From positions 17,503,678 through 17,567,677 of the forward strand of contig NW_024737042.1 in the NCBI RefSeq assembly GCF_018991925.1: 64,000 bases of DNA. The letters are read 5' to 3'. The first letter of the stretch is position 1; every line of letters begins with the position of its first letter. A program made the position numbers and the translations under genes. The notes beneath the pieces were generated by a model. That model searched no databases. It saw only the letters and a list, made by a program, of their open reading frames with translations, and was not told the origin of the DNA. The DNA comes from Homarus americanus (lineage: Eukaryota > Arthropoda > Malacostraca > Decapoda > Nephropidae). Shown in pieces: positions 1-12,450 of this stretch.

Positions 1-300
1 ATGTACATTAAATAAAAATTTATTACATACAAAACCATGGGGTGGGTGGGTCGTTTAACAAAATCTTTCATTACTAAAAGGAGAAGGAACATGAATTGAA
101 CATACAAATTATTATAATTTGCAGTTGATGGCCCGGGCTGGTCTCATACTGTGAGGTCAAGTAAGCCACGTGGTTCAGTAACTCGTCCGTAGATGTTGGC
201 ATAAAGGACCTCACCATGGTGTAGTAACTCGTCCATCGATGTTGACAGGAAGGACCTCAAGTGACATGGAGACACCGGGTGGTGTGGCAAATTATGCAAA

Positions 301-1545
301 TTACTGGAAGCAATCATTTCAAACTCTATTCGCAATCACCTGGAGAAGCACAAGTTGATCAATGATTCCCAACATGGCTTCACAAGCGGGCGTTCATTTC
401 TAACTAATCTATTAACATTCTTTTCATCAGTTTTCGAATCAGTGGACGAGGGGCACAATTATGATGTGCTATACCTGGACTCTAGCAAAGCCTTCGACAG
501 AGTCCCCCACGAAAGACTAATAAGAAAAGTGGAGGCTCATGGCATTAAAGGTGATATTCTGAAATGGATTAGGGCGTGGTTACAGGACAGAAAACAGAGA
601 GTGAGCATTAACGGCACTAAATCCCAAAGGAGCAACGTCACTATTGGAGTTCCGCAAGGCTCAGTACTAGGACCATTATTATTTATTATATACATAAACG
701 ACATAGATATCGGCATAGACAGCAACATAAGTAAATTTGCTGATGACACTAAAATGGGACGTGTAATTAAATCTGACGAGGAATCCGCAAAACTACAGGA
801 AGATCTTAACAAATTTTTCGAATGGTCTGAAAAATGGCAGATGAAATTCAATGTTGACAAATGTAAAGTACTCAGTATAGGAGATGTAAACAGGGAAACC
901 AGATACCAAATGAACAACAACGTTATTGAGAAATCCGACTGCGAGAGAGATTTAGGAATGATGATAAGTAGGAATCTTAAGCCAAGTAAACAATGTGTAT
1001 TTGCTCGAAACAAAGCTAATAAAGGACCTGGGTTCTTACAAAGGAGTGTTAGTTACAAGACTAGCGAGGTCATCTTAAACCTATATCTTGCGCTTGTGAG
1101 ACCTCACCTGGATTACTCAGTTCAATTCTGGTCACCGTATTACAGAATGGATATATAATCCTTGGAAAGAATTCAGAGGAGAATGACAAGATTAATCCCA
1201 GGCATTAGGAACCTTGAGTACAGAGACAGGTTAAAGCATCTTAATTTGCACTCCTTCGAGAGACGTAGAGTGAGGGGCGACATGATCGAGGTGTATAAAT
1301 GGAAGTCAGGGCTAAGCAAAGGGGACACTACAAAGGTACTCAAACTATCCAACCAAGAGCGAACTCTTAACAATGGTTTTAAATTAGACAAATTTAGATT
1401 TAGGCGCGAAATAGGTAAACATTGGTTTGGAAACAAAGTAGTGGACGAATGGAACAAGTTACCAAATATCATCATTAACTCGAATACGCTAGATAGCTTC
1501 AAACATAGGGTGGATGGATATATGAGCAATAGGGGCTGGGTGTAA
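301..1545 (+). pseudogene. CR1 LINE reverse transcriptase (ORF2 C-terminal part), one internal stop
   Basis: One continuous frame from 301 to the TAA at 1543-1545, broken only by TAA at 1156-1158. RT signatures in order are YLDSSKAFDRVPH (palm motif A; S replaces the usual F), GVPQGSVLGPLLFIIYINDI (finger/palm B), FADDTKMG (catalytic ADD motif C) and the thumb/C-terminal MERIQRRMTRLIPG and GKHWFGNKVVDEWNKLP segments. The original ORF2 would also have an N-terminal APE endonuclease, absent here because of 5' truncation. In life it would copy element RNA into a nicked chromosome. The single stop suggests a fairly young insertion. Confidence 0.9.
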
Positions 1546-1611
1546 ATGGGACTACCCAGTATGGGCCAATAGTCCCGCTGTAGTTTCCTCCATTCTTATG
1601 TTCTTATGTTC
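301..1611 (+). mobile_element. 5'-truncated CR1-type LINE, copy 1
   Basis: A non-LTR retrotransposon fragment keeping the reverse transcriptase and 3' end. The 5' boundary lies at about 300, where the host VNTR stops and RT coding begins. The 3' end is TTCTTATGTTCTTATGTTC at 1593-1611, an 8-bp terminal repeat of the kind known for CR1 elements instead of poly(A). It is inserted antisense to V1. The same family gives copy 2 (21641-22018) and copy 4 (52875-56725). Confidence 0.85.
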
Positions 1612-2361
1612 ACGTGGTGCAGTAGCTCGTCCATAGGTGTTCTTATCAAGGACCTTACGTGGTCATGCAGACACCGAGTGGTGTGGTGTTCACGTGGTCC
1701 AGTAACTTGTCCATAAGTGTTCATATGAAGGACCTCACTTGACATGGAGACACCTGGTGGTGTGGTGTTCACGTGGTGCAGTAACTCGTCCATAGGTGTT
1801 CATATGAAGGACCTCACGTGATCATGGAGACACCGGGTGTTGTGGTGTTCACGTGGTGCAGTAACTCGTCCATAGGTGTTGATAGAGGGACCTCACGTGG
1901 TCATGAAGACACCCTGAAGTGTGGGGTGGTGTCACAGTACCTCACTCTCTGCAAGGTGGTGTTGTGTTACTCGTAGTCAGGTGTAAAGCCTACCCACTGC
2001 TGTTCCCAGGGTGGACCGATTGACACTGCGATTGACACTGCCTCGTCAGAAGATGGTGGTCCGTTCCCAGGGCTGCTTATCTCACTGTTGGGTTACAGCT
2101 CTCGCTGGTACTGTCTAGTGCTGAATTCACTGGCTTAAACACTTTTCATCACTGTTCAATACTGATCCCAATTCTTTCTGAAACGAAATTGTCACTTTTG
2201 ACGGGACTATGTTGTTATCCCAGTGGTGAAGAGGGGTCGAGGAGAGGGACTTGAGGAAAGGACCAACATTGGCAGGGGGCCAGCTCCGCAGCAGGAGCTG
2301 GTGCCGGATAGGTCTTGACCGACCCTCCGGCGGTCAAAGATGCAGTGTGTGTGTGTGTGTA

Positions 2362-2870
2362 AAATGTTTTATTAATCACGATTTTTCTTTATTTTGGAAC
2401 AAAAATTTTTTTACGTAACATAATAAACTATAAATAGTCTTAAAACAAACATGCTTTTCTTATAATTTTTCTTTTGTTATTTAGAAACTGATTTATTCAT
2501 GAAAGTTAATTATACTGTAATGGCGAATAATATAATGAAACCTTATGTACTTATATGTGGGAGGGGCTCAGTACTGGCTTCACTTTTCAATGTAACACCG
2601 AGAAAAACTGGATCAGAGAGCAAGTGAAGAAAGAAACTAAATTTATGAGAGTGAGCAGAATTACCGAGGAGAGGGAGTCTTGGAGAATTATGGGCACAAT
2701 ATAAAGGAAGGTGGCACATTGAAGTACATTTAAGCATTAGAGTTACAATGGACAATAATATATGAAGATTGAGGTACTGAATAGGACAGCGAGTGGTTAT
2801 AAAATATCCTAGAACCCAGAAAGATTTATTAGATAAGAAGACTTACAACTAAATTTATAACATACTATAG
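2362..2870. other. AT-rich spacer, no recognisable feature
   Basis: AT-rich non-coding sequence right of the (GT)8 end of V1. No ORF with recognisable content, splice pair or repeat structure was seen. Confidence 0.5.
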
Positions 2871-2875
2871 TTATT

Positions 2876-3260
2876 AAAGCAGTGCTGTTATATGGCTGTG
2901 AAACTTGTACATGTATAAAGCGACTCGAAAAGAAAAAAGAGTTGCGAAGATTTTTGGGTCCATTATACGATACAGAGGATGAACGTCGGAGGAGGAATAA
3001 GAAAGGGTTAGATCAATGGCGTGAACAAAAAAGATAGGTTACGGTGGGGTGAAGGACAGGGTAGATCAGTAGAAAGTCCTGGTACTAGTCGTCAAGACAA
3101 AGTCGAGAGGATGTCCTGAGAGTTAGGGTGGAGAATAAACAATGGCTAGAATAGAAGTGGCGCGTGACGGTCTACCTTCTTCCCAATTTAACAATGGCAG
3201 TGACCTTACTGTACTTAAGTCAACATAGTTATAGGGTCACTTATATGATGTACTGTCATG
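2876..3260 (+). pseudogene. Relic of a LINE ORF2 C-terminus (second LINE lineage)
   Basis: Translating the plus strand from about 2878 gives AVLLYGCETC, then KRLEKKKELRRFLGPLYDTED. This matches the post-RT domain of many arthropod LINEs, usually of the form VLLYGSETW followed by LRRILGPIYD. Further downstream short frames continue the pattern (LRWGEG, then a Trp-Arg-rich end near 3150) with several frameshifts. The upstream RT palm is not recognisable, so this is an old, short remnant. It is not the CR1 family seen elsewhere in the window. Confidence 0.6.
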
Positions 3261-3584
3261 TAGTAAAATTCTGAACACACAGTGATAAGAACAAAGTGAT
3301 GATGATGAAATACATATCTAACTGCATTGAAACTGTGTTGTTCTCATCCACCATGGCATTATACAGTATATTGTCTGGATCTTGGCCGCTGGGCCTGAGT
3401 CAGCCTCATCAGCCCACACTTGTAATAATTCCATCATTTTAGTTATACTCTTTATATCACTGACGGTGCCTCTAATAATGTTATATAGGGATGGGATTTG
3501 AACCATCTTAATCCAATATCGTTAATTAATGATAGGATTACGGGTATATTTACCTGTGTGTAGGAGGGCACCACTATATGTTAT

Positions 3585-3699
3585 GTGTGTGTGTGTGTGT
3601 GTGTGTAGCGTAGATGACCGAAGGAGAAATGAGTGTGTATACAAACATACTGTGTGTAAGTAAATAAATAGATAAATAAATAAATAAATAAATAAATAG
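3585..3699. repeat. (GT)n and (TAAA)n microsatellites
   Basis: (GT)n at 3585-3607 and an (AAAT/GATA)-type tetranucleotide tract at about 3660-3698. The short ORFs here are translations of these repeats. Confidence 0.95.
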
Positions 3700-3806
3700 T
3701 GTGTAAACAAGGCATAAAGTCAGATCAGCAACCTGGGTCTTGGTCACAATTTTTGTGATGCATATGGCAGCAGGGTCTACCATTAGGCAACACATTATGC
3801 TTCCTC
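3699..3806 (+). repeat. Dispersed ~107-bp repeat, copy R1
   Basis: A segment containing AAAGTCAGATCAGCAACCTG, a TTGGTCACAATTTT block and GGCAGCAGGGTCTACCATTA. It recurs with about 90% identity by eye at 49857-49965 in the same orientation. Both copies lie just downstream of microsatellites (here TAAA/GT, there TA). Identity is lost abruptly at the GCTTCC on the right. It could be a SINE fragment or the end of an unrecognised transposon. Confidence 0.75.
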
Positions 3807-4237
3807 TATCGAAAATACAGAAACGCGCCATCCCTTTCGTAAATACTACTTGTATAATGAAATTCAAACTTACAAAAAACATACGGCAGTGTACAGTACA
3901 GGTATAAGACGGGCGAAAGCATGAATTAAAGCTAATTTACGAAAAGGATAAACCTCGAGTCTTACCTGGGCAGTGAAGCTTTATGAAGACGCAGCATGAA
4001 ATACTCACAATACCTGATGTAGAAAGCGAATTTGTACCAATTTTCAGTAAGAAAGCTGGACGTCTTAGCATAAAGAAATCGGCGACCTCTGCATGAGGCA
4101 TTTTGTTTACAAGTGAGAACTTGCCTTGGTAATATAACAAAGGTTCCCTAATATTAATGCAGGTCACACACACAACCTGTGATGTGAAAGAAATTATACT
4201 GTACATGTTTACGATGACAGAAAGTGAGTGTATACGA

Positions 4238-4580
<343 letters not shown>

Positions 4581-4599
4581 ATATTTGAATTCACTGAGA

Positions 4600-6640
4600 G
4601 GAATTACAAAAAAAAAATATTTATAATACATGGTTTTATCCAGCTAGCTCATAGGCTATAAGATTAGCCAACGCAATAATTGTGCAACATTTCTCTTACT
4701 GTTAAGATATACACAAAACATATATGCAGATGCAGCGTTGATGCACTTCGCAATAATTAATGCACTTGGGTTCAGAAGCCAATTTGTGTTTTAGAAAGAC
4801 AGAGTGTGAGCTTTGTCTCGCGGGGATCTGGAGTAAATTTCCTTATGTACGAGACTTCCCGGGAAAACCTCTGAAGTTTCTGGTGTTTTTCCTGTACAGT
4901 AATGTTATATACACTAAAAATAATTCATGTAATCGTTTCGACTATCGGGATTGCTTTCTCCGGTATTTTCAAATCATAGTTCAGGTACCATAGCTGTATG
5001 ATTATCGACGCTTTTTCGGAATCCTGCTGATAATGATTCTGTTTAGGATATTTTTGTTTTTTGGCTGAATATGCAAAATTACCACCACGATTCAACACAT
5101 ACGTACCTTCGAGTATGGTAAAGTGTGAATAACCTGTAGTTGAGTGACGTTCCAGTGAACCTGTGTGTCGCCAGTGTGTGGTGGAGTCGCTGTTATTTCA
5201 CCATCGTTGTTGTCCTTCACGTTAGCTGTGTTTTTTCAAAACCCTTTCACGAGATCGGTGAGATAATATATATCTCAGCAAACATAACTCTTCTTTTTTC
5301 TTTTCTGATATAATGATCGATAAATTTGACACTTGGGAGCACAGAGATAGAGGCTGTAATTACTATCAAATATTATCAAGTATTTGGTTTTTTCCAAACA
5401 AAATACTCCGTCTGTTTTCATTTCACTGTCAACAGTTTTAGCGTAACACCATTTTCGTAATACAACAACTGCAGGCATAATCCAGTTTTCACCTTGATGA
5501 AAGATTTACAAAAGCTTTCTGAAATAATACAAATAAGGAAAATTGTGTTTATTAAACCTATATTCTTCACTGCAACAAAAATCGACCAAATTGCTTTAGA
5601 ATCTCTTTAGGTAAATCAAGGATATCCAAGATGAAGTCGGTAAATTTTTATTACTGTAGAGTGGATATTTTTTTTTATAATGTCAACACCATTGGGCAGG
5701 ACAGACATAGAGACGGTCAGGCACATATGAAAATTTCGCGGTACAAGCACAATGTCGTCATAAAATCTACAAACTGTAGTAGCAAGAGTTTAGTGATGTA
5801 ACTGTTGAAGGCAATACTGCAAAGAAGTCACGTCATGGTCATGGTTTTTGATTTGCTGGCCTCTTTGCCTTTCGGCTATTTCGGCCGGAGCTGTTGTCTT
5901 CTTTCGTATGTTTTCTATTTTGTTCTTTTATCTTAACTTAAAACTCAGTGGCAGTAGGAGAATGGAAACATTCTGGACCTTTACCTACAGCATCATATTC
6001 TGGAAGAATCAGGAGGTCCACAGCGGCACACATCAATCTGCAGGAGTGTTCCTTCTGTTAACGATGTGGTCTTAATAAACGAGGTGCTCTTGACCATGTT
6101 CGCCTGAAGCTAGCAGTGAAAGTCAGTCACATTGATTGTCCATAAAACTAACAACGATTGACGGGAATTACAACTGGGAGACGTGATAACAGAAGAGAAC
6201 TTACGCAAAATATTATCGTCTACCATAAAAGCTTCATATTCATATAGTGATGAAAATATGGCCAAGGTACAAAAGAGATAAAGAAGAATAACAAAGACAG
6301 GACCTTGTTAAAAGCAGGAGACATTGACTTTTAAGACACCTCAGGCTCTCAATTGGCTCAGCAATGTCAATATTATTATCCACGCTGTATCTGTATATGT
6401 CTGGCTAAATAAACTGTATCAATATCGATGATAATTATAAAGACCAAATTCTAAAGAGCACAGCAGAAGACAAATTGATTTTTTTTCAGTATGTGGTTGT
6501 TAACAGATTGAAGACTTGTATTAATAATAAGTTTATGCGTGGGTGAAGTTAACATAGATAGCTAGGAGAATAACAAGACATGGTGAGTGGTCAAAATAAC
6601 GTTTGGCAGTTCCTCTGGATCCTTACCCATGGCAGTTCGA
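4600..6640. other. Unique sequence, no gene recognised
   Basis: About 2 kb of AT-rich single-copy-looking sequence. The ORFs at 4760-4993 and 5848-6075 (plus) and 5275-5478 (minus) show no recognisable domain and no convincing splice or start context. Confidence 0.4.
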
Positions 6641-6641
6641 C

Positions 6642-7205
6642 TCTCTCACTCTCTCTCTCTTTCTCTCTCTGTCACACACACAATTCACCCCTCGCCGCCC
6701 GTCAGCCGACCATCGCTCAGTGGTGGGCGGGACAGGAGCTCCTTCATCACCCAGGGTCCGCCCGATGCCATCACAACGTTTAGTGAGAAAAAAGCACATC
6801 AGTTAAGTTACTAGTGAGGGAGATACGGGTGACCTTCCCCTCCACCTTTTCCCTCTTCTATTTTTCTTCCTCTTTCCTACCTCTTCACTCTTTCTCTTCC
6901 TATCCCCCTTCTCTTTCCCCCTCACACTTTTCTTCCCCTGCTCATCCTCCTCCTTTTCCCTGCTCTACATTTTACTTTCTCCTGTTCCCCTTTTTCCATT
7001 CCTCTTCTTTCCAATTTCCTTATATCTTCCTAAACATCTCTCTTTTCCCTTCCTTTTCCTCATTTTTTCTCCACTTTCTCTTATCAATATGCTCTCTCTC
7101 ATTCTTCCTTTATCCCTCCCCCAGCCATCTCTTCTCAATCCCGCTTCCTCCCTCATCCCCTCCTCACTTTTCCCTTCCCTCCCGCCTCCTCACCACCCCC
7201 TCCCC
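6642..7205. repeat. (TC)n and long pyrimidine-rich tract
   Basis: (TC)n at about 6642-6672 and a strongly strand-biased pyrimidine tract at 6838-7205 (mostly C and T on the plus strand with few purines). The overlapping proline/serine-rich ORFs reflect composition. This is low-complexity polypyrimidine DNA. Confidence 0.85.
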
Positions 7206-7313
7206 ACCTAAAGCTTGTCTGGGTGGTGAGGAATGATAGGGCGCGGCTGCCGGGGTCACTGGTCACTCCCGTCGACACGTAGATGGAAGGAAAGGTCACA
7301 AACTGCTCGGTCT

Positions 7314-7314
7314 C

Positions 7315-7345
<31 letters not shown>
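7314..7345. repeat. (GT)n microsatellite
   Basis: Uninterrupted GT dinucleotide run of about 15 units. Confidence 0.95.
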
Positions 7346-7457
7346 ACTCCTATCTCTTCATTCTTGCTCTGTTACTGCTGTAAACGGAGGTGAATTAGCT
7401 CTAAGTGGGATTAAATTTTCTTTTCACAATACAAATATATCCAGTTACACCTAAGCA

Positions 7458-7640
7458 GATCCTATTAACGTTTCAATACATCCCGTTAACGACTAAATTA
7501 ATAACGCTAACGTATAATTAAACCCTGTTAATGTTTAAATAAACTCTGTTAACGTCTAAATAAATCACGTTAACGTCTAAATAAACTCTGTTAACGTTTA
7601 AATAAACCCCGTTAAGGTCTAAATAACCAGTTAACGTCAA
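7458..7640. repeat. 21-bp minisatellite centred on GTTAAC
   Basis: About eight degenerate units. The best ones, near 7530-7640, are spaced 21 bp and read GTCTAAATAAACTCTGTTAA plus C. Each contains the palindrome GTTAAC. The left units are more diverged. Confidence 0.85.
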
Positions 7641-7645
7641 GTGGT

Positions 7646-9090
7646 TTGCTCACTTCAGTGGTCCAAGCTGCCCTACTCTTCACAGGGAGAGAGGGGGGGT
7701 CGTGTTCTGGTGAAGGCTTGGTAAATCCTGATCGCGTAGATGAGAGGGAGGGGGGGAAGGGGGAATTAAGACACAGTTGGATGAAGGTCCCTCCACCCCC
7801 CACCCGCCCACACGATCATCTATCTTCAACCTTCTCTGATCTCTTCTCATTGGGCGTCTTTCAGAATTTTTCCTATTTTTCGTCTTTCCATCTGGCATTT
7901 TTGGTCTTTTTTCTTGGGATCTGATCACATATTTCCTTCATTTACTGCTGTTTTTTTCTTCTCTTTTAATTCTTCTATATTAGCTTGACGCAAACTGTCC
8001 TAAATATGTATGTACTGCATATTCAATGACTGGCTCACGTTTTAAGCTGTTGATCACCTTCTTCGGGATTTTGTGAATAGACAGACACTGAAACATACAG
8101 ACAGACAGAGACGCTGAAAGGCTGTGTTACTTCTTTTATAAACCTAATTTACTTCTCCACACTCACTACCAATAGGATACGGCCCAAAAGAAGCAACACC
8201 AAAATGGCGTCCCATCCTTTTTCTTTCTGAAGTTTGTTTACTGACGTCACAGCATGGGCATTCTCCGCAAACATTTTAGTAAGAGCACTAGTATAATCAT
8301 AGAGTCAGTGAGTCGTGCGTATAAGACAATGTCTTGGTCCAGCCTATAGATAAACAATGATCTAATATCGATAGTTATCGGGTATGGCAAACTGATGTAA
8401 ATCCACTCGTCAATAGTCGTTATGTGACGATTGATGAGGCAACATTATCAACGACGATTCAACATTAGTCAATATTAATCCAACTAATGTTTATACTTTG
8501 GTGAACTTATGATAAATAATAAGTTAGGTAAAGTATGTACTTGGTAGACATAGTGATGATCCATCTAGTATCAACAGTGATCAAGCATGGGCTAATTATG
8601 GTCCAGGTGTGATGAATAAAACGAACAAACTGGGAAGTAATTATGACATCCAATAATGACGTTCTTACAATCTACTGTCAACTTATATAATTCGAACCTA
8701 TTTCTTTTCCACCCAATACTCTTCAATTTGGTGTGTGTGTGTGTGTGTGTGTACAATGTGGGGGTCAAAATTTCGTTCCTTCCCAAACTGAAGCAGTATC
8801 GACGCCGAATGAGATAAAACAGCATACCCACACCACATGAGTCGGATAAGTCAGTTCGGAGACTCATTTCCGTGACTCAGTTTCAACACGGTAGCGAACT
8901 TTTGTCCCCGACTGTACTTCATCAGTGACTGTCACGAACGAGCTCGAAGTCGACTGCACTTTAAGAGTATATAGACCAGAAAAAACACACACAACTATTG
9001 TGGTCTTCTGACTGGTGCTAAGTGCTGTTAACGTAGTTGTTTTCTTTATGTAGAACTATAGCGTCGGGAAGGAAACTACATTGATCTTAA
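7646..9090. other. Unique sequence with one (GT)n; no gene recognised
   Basis: Contains (GT)n at 8731-8751. A possible promoter-like cluster lies at 8165-8262: ACCAATAGG, AAAATGGCG and TGACGTCAC within 100 bp. No downstream ORF of substance or splice donor links it to a gene. The ORFs at 7612-7928 are unsupported. Confidence 0.35.
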
Positions 9091-9094
9091 GGTA

Positions 9095-9305
9095 CAGTCT
9101 TACCCAAAAGTTCGTTAACTCTCCCAGCCAGCTATTGCTGCACTGCCTGCTTCAGATGTATGAACCTGAGTCTGTTACTTCGAACCTTTAGATTCATTCG
9201 TATCGGTTTCATGTTCTGGTTGGTACTGAGACAGTTTCAAACATCTGAAGCAGGCAGTGCAGCAATAGCTGGCTGGGAAAGTTAACGAACTTTTGGGTGA
9301 GGCTG
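9095..9305. mobile_element. Tc1/mariner-like MITE with ~65-bp terminal inverted repeats
   Basis: The left arm begins CAGTCTTACCCAAAAGTTCG and runs to about 9160. The right arm, about 9241-9305, is its near-exact reverse complement, ending CGAACTTTTGGGTGAGGCTG. TA dinucleotides flank both ends (9093-9094 and 9306-9307), as expected for Tc1/mariner target duplication. The 80-bp centre has no ORF. The arms differ at only a few bases, so insertion was fairly recent. Mobilisation would need a transposase in trans, none of which is in this window. Confidence 0.85.
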
Positions 9306-9309
9306 TACC

Positions 9310-10190
9310 TTCTTGATATAGTTTTTGATTATGGGAAGCTCTTTGAATATCACCATTCAGATATCATTCTAAACTGAATGTTTTGAATTCCTGTGGTAGT
9401 TATTTTTACACAAAAAATCTCCCTCTCTCTATCTATCTGATCTCACGAAAAAAATATGCTCGAGACATAAATTTATCTCTCAGGGAAATTCATCTTAGCA
9501 ACACCCAAATCAGCTGACTGGTGCTCCCCCTCTCGGAGCGTTTGAGATTCCGACCAGCCAGTGTTTGTGTGAGTGAATGTGATGGATGCTGGAGGGAACT
9601 GGAACTGGGGATGAAAGGTGAGGAGGAGGAGACACAGAGAGCTTATACTATTGGGGTGGCTGAGTTCGTTCTAGCCTGCTTCTGCACAGCCGTCTGTGCT
9701 GACCAGATTTCCTAAGATGAGTTCAGTTCTTGTAAGTCAAGATGCTCTACAAAAATTCAGTCTTTTTTACCGATGCTATGGGAACAGTTTCTAGTTAAGG
9801 AAGAAACTAGGCGTTATTTTGGTGTTATTCATGGATGTTATTGTATATGCTATAGTCAGTCAATTAGGTGCAGTCTTACCTCTTCAGTAACAAGGGATAT
9901 TTGTCGTAAGAATCTTAGGGAATCTGGAGCCAGGCTAATACAACTTATGTTTACATATATTTATTATTTGTTTTTTCATAAGCCACCTTCAGGAGGAATC
10001 TGTTTGACCTGTTGGAAGCGTTTGTATAATATATTTCTTTGTCTGCGTTGCGTTGTCATTGTAATGAGTTACTCGGAACTATATTATGTAACCGAAGTTG
10101 TATAACTGTGTATTGAGTGGGCGAAATATATATCTCTGAGAGGAAGTCATAGTGTTTGTGATAGTGTAGGGAGGTAGAGAGTTGTCTTAG
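9310..10190. other. Unique sequence, no gene recognised
   Basis: Two short plus-strand ORFs (9521-9715 and 9773-10105) have no recognisable domain. I saw no repeat structure. Confidence 0.4.
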
Positions 10191-10196
10191 TGCCCT

Positions 10197-10660
10197 ATTC
10201 TCTCTCTCTCTACGCTATTTACAGTATATCCCTCTCCTTTGTCCCGGTATATACATCACTTCCATCTCTCTCTTTATTCTTACTACGTGTCTATTATCCG
10301 CCCTCTCCACGCCATTTCTTTATTTTTCCTCTTCAGCGCCATTCATCCATCACCATTATTTTTTTCACCATCCTCTCCATCCTTCTTCCTCCTTCTCCCT
10401 TTTCTTTCTTCCCCTCACACTCTCCATCCCAGTTTCCTTTTCACCTCATCACTCTCCTCCCCCCCTCACATCTCTCTTTTCTCTCACTCTCTCTCGCATA
10501 TCAATCGCAGCTACCTTTTCACCTCTCACTCTTTCTCTCCCTTTCCGGTCGCACATCTCCGCTCTTCTCCCTTCCTGCTTGTCTCCCTGCCTCTCTCCTC
10601 TACAGAGCCCCCCACCCCCCACAAACACACACACACACACACACACAAAACTTTTAAAAC
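10197..10660. repeat. Pyrimidine-rich tract ending in (CA)n
   Basis: A plus-strand polypyrimidine tract (TCTC, CCTTTT and similar) with (CA)n at 10625-10646. All overlapping Ser/Leu/Pro ORFs are low-complexity translations. Confidence 0.85.
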
Positions 10661-10805
10661 TTCCATTTAAATTCTGATCTTTAACCTTCCCTGATTCCCT
10701 CTCTCATTTATCCTACTTTCTCTCATTTGTTAGGGCGCTGTCAGACCGTCGGTAACTTTTTTAGAAACAGAGTCATCAATTCATTATATCATGGTGGATC
10801 TCTAA

Positions 10806-11070
10806 AGGCATGGGAAGGGAAGTGAGGTGGGTGGAGGTTGGGATGAGGTGGGGTGGGGGTGTGGGGTGTGATTGGGTGGGGTGGGGGTTGGGGGCTGGGA
10901 GTAAGGTGGGTGGGGTGGAGGTGAGATATGAGGTGGGTAGTTCTGAAATGCTAAAGAACTTTCCCTCTGTGGGTTCGGGGTGAGGTAGTTGGAGGTGAGG
11001 GAATGGGTGGTGGTGGATGGGGGCTAGGGAATGGATGGATGTGGGTGGGGGTAGGGTTGGGATGGGTCTG
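10806..11070 (+). repeat. G-rich tract with quadruplex potential
   Basis: A plus-strand tract of repeated GGTGGGGTGGGGG-like blocks, densest at 10840-10925. Many runs of three to five G are spaced one to seven bases apart, which meets the usual intramolecular G-quadruplex pattern. The minus-strand ORF here is a Pro/His/Thr-rich translation. Confidence 0.75.
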
Positions 11071-12050
11071 GTTACTGATTTAGTTGATCTGAACTTCAAA
11101 ATATCAGTGGCTCTAGGAAGGGTCCATTTTTGAACCACTAAACACCAATGGCCTTTAACCTCACATTACGCCAAATAGTTATGTGGTTGTCTTCAGCTTA
11201 ACTTTTGAGCATAAATGAACTGTGGGAGTCTGTTTGTTAGCCTCTGGAGTATATTGGTCTTAACCCCACAAAGAAGGGTCTTCAGGCGCAGCCAACTCCA
11301 TCGGCTCTCACTTGAACAAGCAAAAGAAGAAAAAGTTTGTGGCGAGAATGAAGTAACTCTGTTGTCACAAGTGATCACAGGTCGTTGCCTCGAAAGTAAA
11401 AGGAAAGGAAAACAAAGTCGTGCCCATAAATCAGGAGGAAAAACGACCTGTCCCATCTATAAATTTTAGACAGAAACATCTTCAGGAATAAGTGAAATAT
11501 CTTATAGCAACAAGGTACAGAAACCATTTTCCTTATAAAACACTTTAAATTTTACCGAAATCCAAAGGTGAGAAAATCTCAAACAATATCAGTGTTGAAG
11601 AGGATCTTGTAAAAGTCACTGGACAAAGACACGTTCTAAAACAGTTTAACAGACCAAAACAGGTTCTTTGATAGGAAACAATCTGTAAAAATTACAAGCA
11701 AGAAAACAGAAAACCTGCGAGAAAACGAAGTTCTTGAGGGAGAAATCCTGGTTCTTGGAGCAACTCGCTTGGCAACTGAGAACAACGATAAAAGTCTTTC
11801 CGAGGTCCTACCCCCCTAACCGGCGAGGTCCAGAGAAACTTGTATCTCCGGAAATGAGTCGCTTTCTGAAGGAACAGATGGAACCAGGGATTGAGGAAAA
11901 CGAGGAGGTATTGTCATCCTTCAGGTCTTCCTCTGGTGCACTTTTGGGAAACGTTTAGGTTAAGGGCAATCTATAAAGACAAATTTAATTATTTATCAAG
12001 TAGTTTTTGATTCACACAAAACTGCCAGTGCACGCTTTGTTAAATGTGAT
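11071..12050. other. Unique sequence, no gene recognised
   Basis: ORFs at 11215-11469 (plus), 11193-11456 (minus) and 11734-11958 (plus) carry no recognisable motif. No repeat structure was seen. Confidence 0.4.
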
Positions 12051-12055
12051 AAACA

Positions 12056-12450
12056 TCAATGTCACTACATTACCAACATCAACCCTACAACCATCACCAC
12101 CACCACCGTTAACATCATCATTATCACCATTATCATCATCATCATCATCATCATCATAATCACCATGTTGACCACCGACACCGAAACCACTACTACCACC
12201 AACACCATTACCAACACTACCGCCATTATCACCAGCCTCCACCACCACCACCACCACCACCACTACAATCATTAACACCAAGAGCATGATTACCACCGCC
12301 ACCAACAACACTACGGCCACTACTACCACCATTACCATCACCACTACCACCACCACCACCATTATCACCACTACCATCATTACCATCACCACTACCACCG
12401 CCACCACTATCACCACTACCACCATTAACACCACCACCGCCACCAAGATA
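12056..12450. repeat. (CAC/CAT)n trinucleotide field
   Basis: Imperfect ACC/ATC trinucleotide repeat. The Val-, Thr- and Gly-rich ORFs on both strands are its translations. Confidence 0.95.

Larger units (their letters stand above)
150..1925 (-). repeat. 80-bp VNTR inside V1 (interrupted 301-1611)
   Basis: Tandem units of 79-80 bp are seen at 150-295 and 1612-1925. Successive starts of CACGTGGTNCAG fall at 1691, 1770 and 1850. Each unit carries GTAACTCGTCCATAGGTG, then a GAAGGACCTCACGTGG segment and GGAGACACCGGGTGGTG. The same unit occurs in V2, V3 and V5. V4 has a 45-bp array homologous to half of it. Copy number differs between V copies. Confidence 0.85.
1..2361 (-). mobile_element. Family V retroposon copy V1, split by a CR1 LINE
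   Basis: Non-autonomous retroposon read on the minus strand. Its 3' portion (left end) runs off the window, so the hairpin and (ATT)n tail are not visible. Segments shared with the copies near 21480 and 56730 include the block around 50-125 (minus-strand sense: spacer before the tail). An internal 80-bp tandem repeat follows at 150-295 and 1612-1925. The 5' part (1926-2345) shares the CACTGGTCAG-type spacer and the terminal hairpin with the other V copies, and the element ends in (GT)8 at 2345-2360. No ORF belongs to the element itself. A CR1 LINE fragment (301-1611) interrupts the tandem repeat. The family assignment rests on visual comparison of five copies in this window; I do not know a published name. 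Confidence 0.75.

Noticed and set aside
11215..11469. 84-codon basic ORF
   Set aside because: No motif recognised; overlaps an equally long ORF on the other strand.
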